Shown piece after piece: positions 4,850-5,616 of a DNA stretch of 5,616 bases. The translations under genes and the position numbers were made by a program. Origin of the DNA: Patescibacteria group bacterium (GTDB lineage Bacteria; Patescibacteriota; Minisyncoccia; UBA6257; 02-FULL-45-10c); assembly GCA_023474975.1 (NCBI GenBank), contig JAMCXE010000031.1, positions 1-5,616 on the forward strand, read 5' to 3'. Positions within the stretch are counted from its first letter, which is position 1. Every line of letters begins with the position of its first letter. A model generated the notes under the pieces. It searched no databases. It saw only the letters and a program-made list of their open reading frames with translations, and was not told the DNA's origin.

Positions 4850-5113
4850 TTATAAATAAATGGGATCTTTAATTACAAACGCAACTTTTCCAATACGATC
4901 ACTCTTTAAAAAATCTCTGTAAATTTTAATACCTTCATAATCCGAAGTCCCTGACTCCAACATATCAACTATTCCATTAAATCTTTTACCGGGATATTTA
5001 TCAAATAATGCATACGCCGTATCAACAAACTCTTTAGCAACGGCTGCATCACCGTCTCCGATGATTTTTATATACATATTGCCATTATCTTCTACGGTAA
5101 TAGTGTGTTTCAT
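4850..5113 (-). CDS. Short STAS/SpoIIAA-like protein, possibly C-terminally truncated
   Basis: An 87 aa soluble protein that I cannot name with certainty. The pattern of an N-terminal beta hairpin (TITVEDNGNMYIKIIGD), a helix after AVAKEFVDTAYALFDKYPGKRF, a strand (NGIVDML), a second helix (YEGIKIYRDFLKS) and a strand (KVAFVIKD) resembles the SpoIIAA/STAS-like fold of about 120 aa. It stops right after the last strand, where that fold normally goes on with another helix and strand. The stop is 17 bases before the GTG of the zinc-ribbon gene, which also appears cut. It is transcribed away from the PAS-domain gene, 51 bases apart, so a signalling link is conceivable. Confidence 0.65.
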   Translation of the reverse strand: MKHTITVEDNGNMYIKIIGDGDAAVAKEFVDTAYALFDKYPGKRFNGIVDMLESGTSDYEGIKIYRDFLKSDRIGKVAFVIKDPIYL

Positions 5114-5128
5114 TTTTTTTGAATTTAT

Positions 5129-5158
5129 TTGTTAATTATAACTAAAACGTACTACAAT
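5129..5158 (+). promoter_or_regulatory. Promoter of the PAS-domain gene, predicted leaderless
   Basis: TTGTTA (5129-5134), an 18-bp spacer and TACAAT (5153-5158). The normal start distance of about seven bases puts +1 on the A of ATG5165, so the mRNA would have no 5' leader. It overlaps the divergent promoter of the STAS-like gene. Confidence 0.6.
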
Positions 5159-5163
5159 TAAAA
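5135..5163 (-). promoter_or_regulatory. Promoter of the STAS-like gene
   Basis: On the minus strand a perfect TATAAT occupies 5140-5135, with a poor -35 (TTTTAA, 5163-5158) at 17 bp. Transcription would start near 5128, leaving a leader of about 14 bases, A-rich and without Shine-Dalgarno sequence. Its elements interleave with those of the divergent promoter, so the two probably compete. Confidence 0.5.
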
Positions 5164-5164
5164 T

Positions 5165-5616
5165 ATGCAAAATATGAATACTAACGCTTCAAAAGACGAA
5201 TTAAATCAATTGATAAATTATAATCCTATTGCCACTTTCTTCTTAGATAAAGATGGTTTTGTGACCAACTGGAATAAATCATGCGAGCTTCTAACCGGAG
5301 TTAAAGCGGATGATGTCGTTGGCACAAAAGATGCGTGGAAACCTTTTTATGAAGCAGAAAGACCTGTTTTGGCTAATATTATTTTACGCGGAGGAAATAT
5401 TGAGGAGATGGATAAGTATTATCCTAATATGTATACCAAATCGTCTTTTTTGAAAGAAGGGTATGAGGTTGTAAGCTTTGTTACCAAGATTAAAAAATGG
5501 ATAATTTTCAGCGCCAATCCTATTTTAGACGATTCCGGTAATGTGATCGGAGCCGTTGAAACTATTCAGGATATTACCAATCTTAAAAATCAAGAAGAAA
5601 GTGGCAATAGGATTAT
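5165..5616 (+). CDS. PAS-domain protein, partial (continues past the window)
   Basis: An open frame from ATG5165 to the window edge (150 codons plus two bases) with no stop. Residues of about 14-140 form a PAS domain: NPIATFFLDKDGFVTNWNKS at the start, then CELLTGVKADDVVG, an insertion of about 60 residues, and the closing strands WIIFSANPILDDSGNVIGAV followed by ETIQDITNLK, the usual exit from a PAS fold into a signalling helix. PAS domains sense small ligands or redox state and pass the signal to an output domain. The output domain lies outside the window; a histidine kinase, a cyclic-di-GMP enzyme or a second PAS are all possible. An alternative in-frame ATG is at 5174, but the promoter spacing favours 5165. 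Confidence 0.85.
   Translation, partial: MQNMNTNASKDELNQLINYNPIATFFLDKDGFVTNWNKSCELLTGVKADDVVGTKDAWKPFYEAERPVLANIILRGGNIEEMDKYYPNMYTKSSFLKEGYEVVSFVTKIKKWIIFSANPILDDSGNVIGAVETIQDITNLKNQEESGNRI

Overview
The window looks like part of a small, AT-rich bacterial genome, most plausibly a member of the Candidate Phyla Radiation (Patescibacteria, Parcubacteria-like). This is inference from three things: compact gene spacing, the style of the RF2, FtsEX, AI-2E and DUF3307 proteins, and translation starts with A-rich leaders and no Shine-Dalgarno sequence. No rRNA or other firm taxonomic marker is present. RF2 carries the SPF anticodon mimic, so UGA is presumably a stop codon here.

Positions 1-540 are the unusual part. 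An intact tRNA-Gly(CCC) at 98-168 lies between the arms of an exact 40-bp inverted repeat (1-40 and 235-274), and each arm carries an outward-facing promoter-like sequence. Then come two tRNA 5' halves (288-319 and 343-372). Both stop at the end of the 5' strand of the anticodon stem and run into the same GC-rich 15-mer. An intact tRNA-Thr(CGT) follows at 395-468, and then a tRNA 3' half (492-533) preceded by the reverse complement of the GC-rich segment. The second 5' half and the 3' half could form most of one tRNA. They may be a split (trans-spliced) tRNA, a tRNA gene interrupted by an inverted-repeat-bounded segment holding a complete second tRNA, or a rearrangement or assembly product.

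Positions 551-2970, plus strand: a release factor 2 gene without the N-terminal domain, then ftsE and ftsX. FtsE (ATPase) and FtsX (membrane subunit) form the divisome complex that controls peptidoglycan hydrolases. A perfect palindromic terminator (2983-3014) separates ftsX from the convergent genes.

Positions 3038-5113, minus strand, in transcription order: a short STAS/SpoIIAA-like protein, a zinc-ribbon membrane protein that has lost its first CxxC half, a DUF3307 membrane protein and an AI-2E family permease. The first two abut at about 4834-4852, where both look truncated.

Positions 5165-5616, plus strand: the start of a PAS-domain protein running off the window, divergent from the STAS-like gene. 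Its promoter predicts a leaderless transcript.
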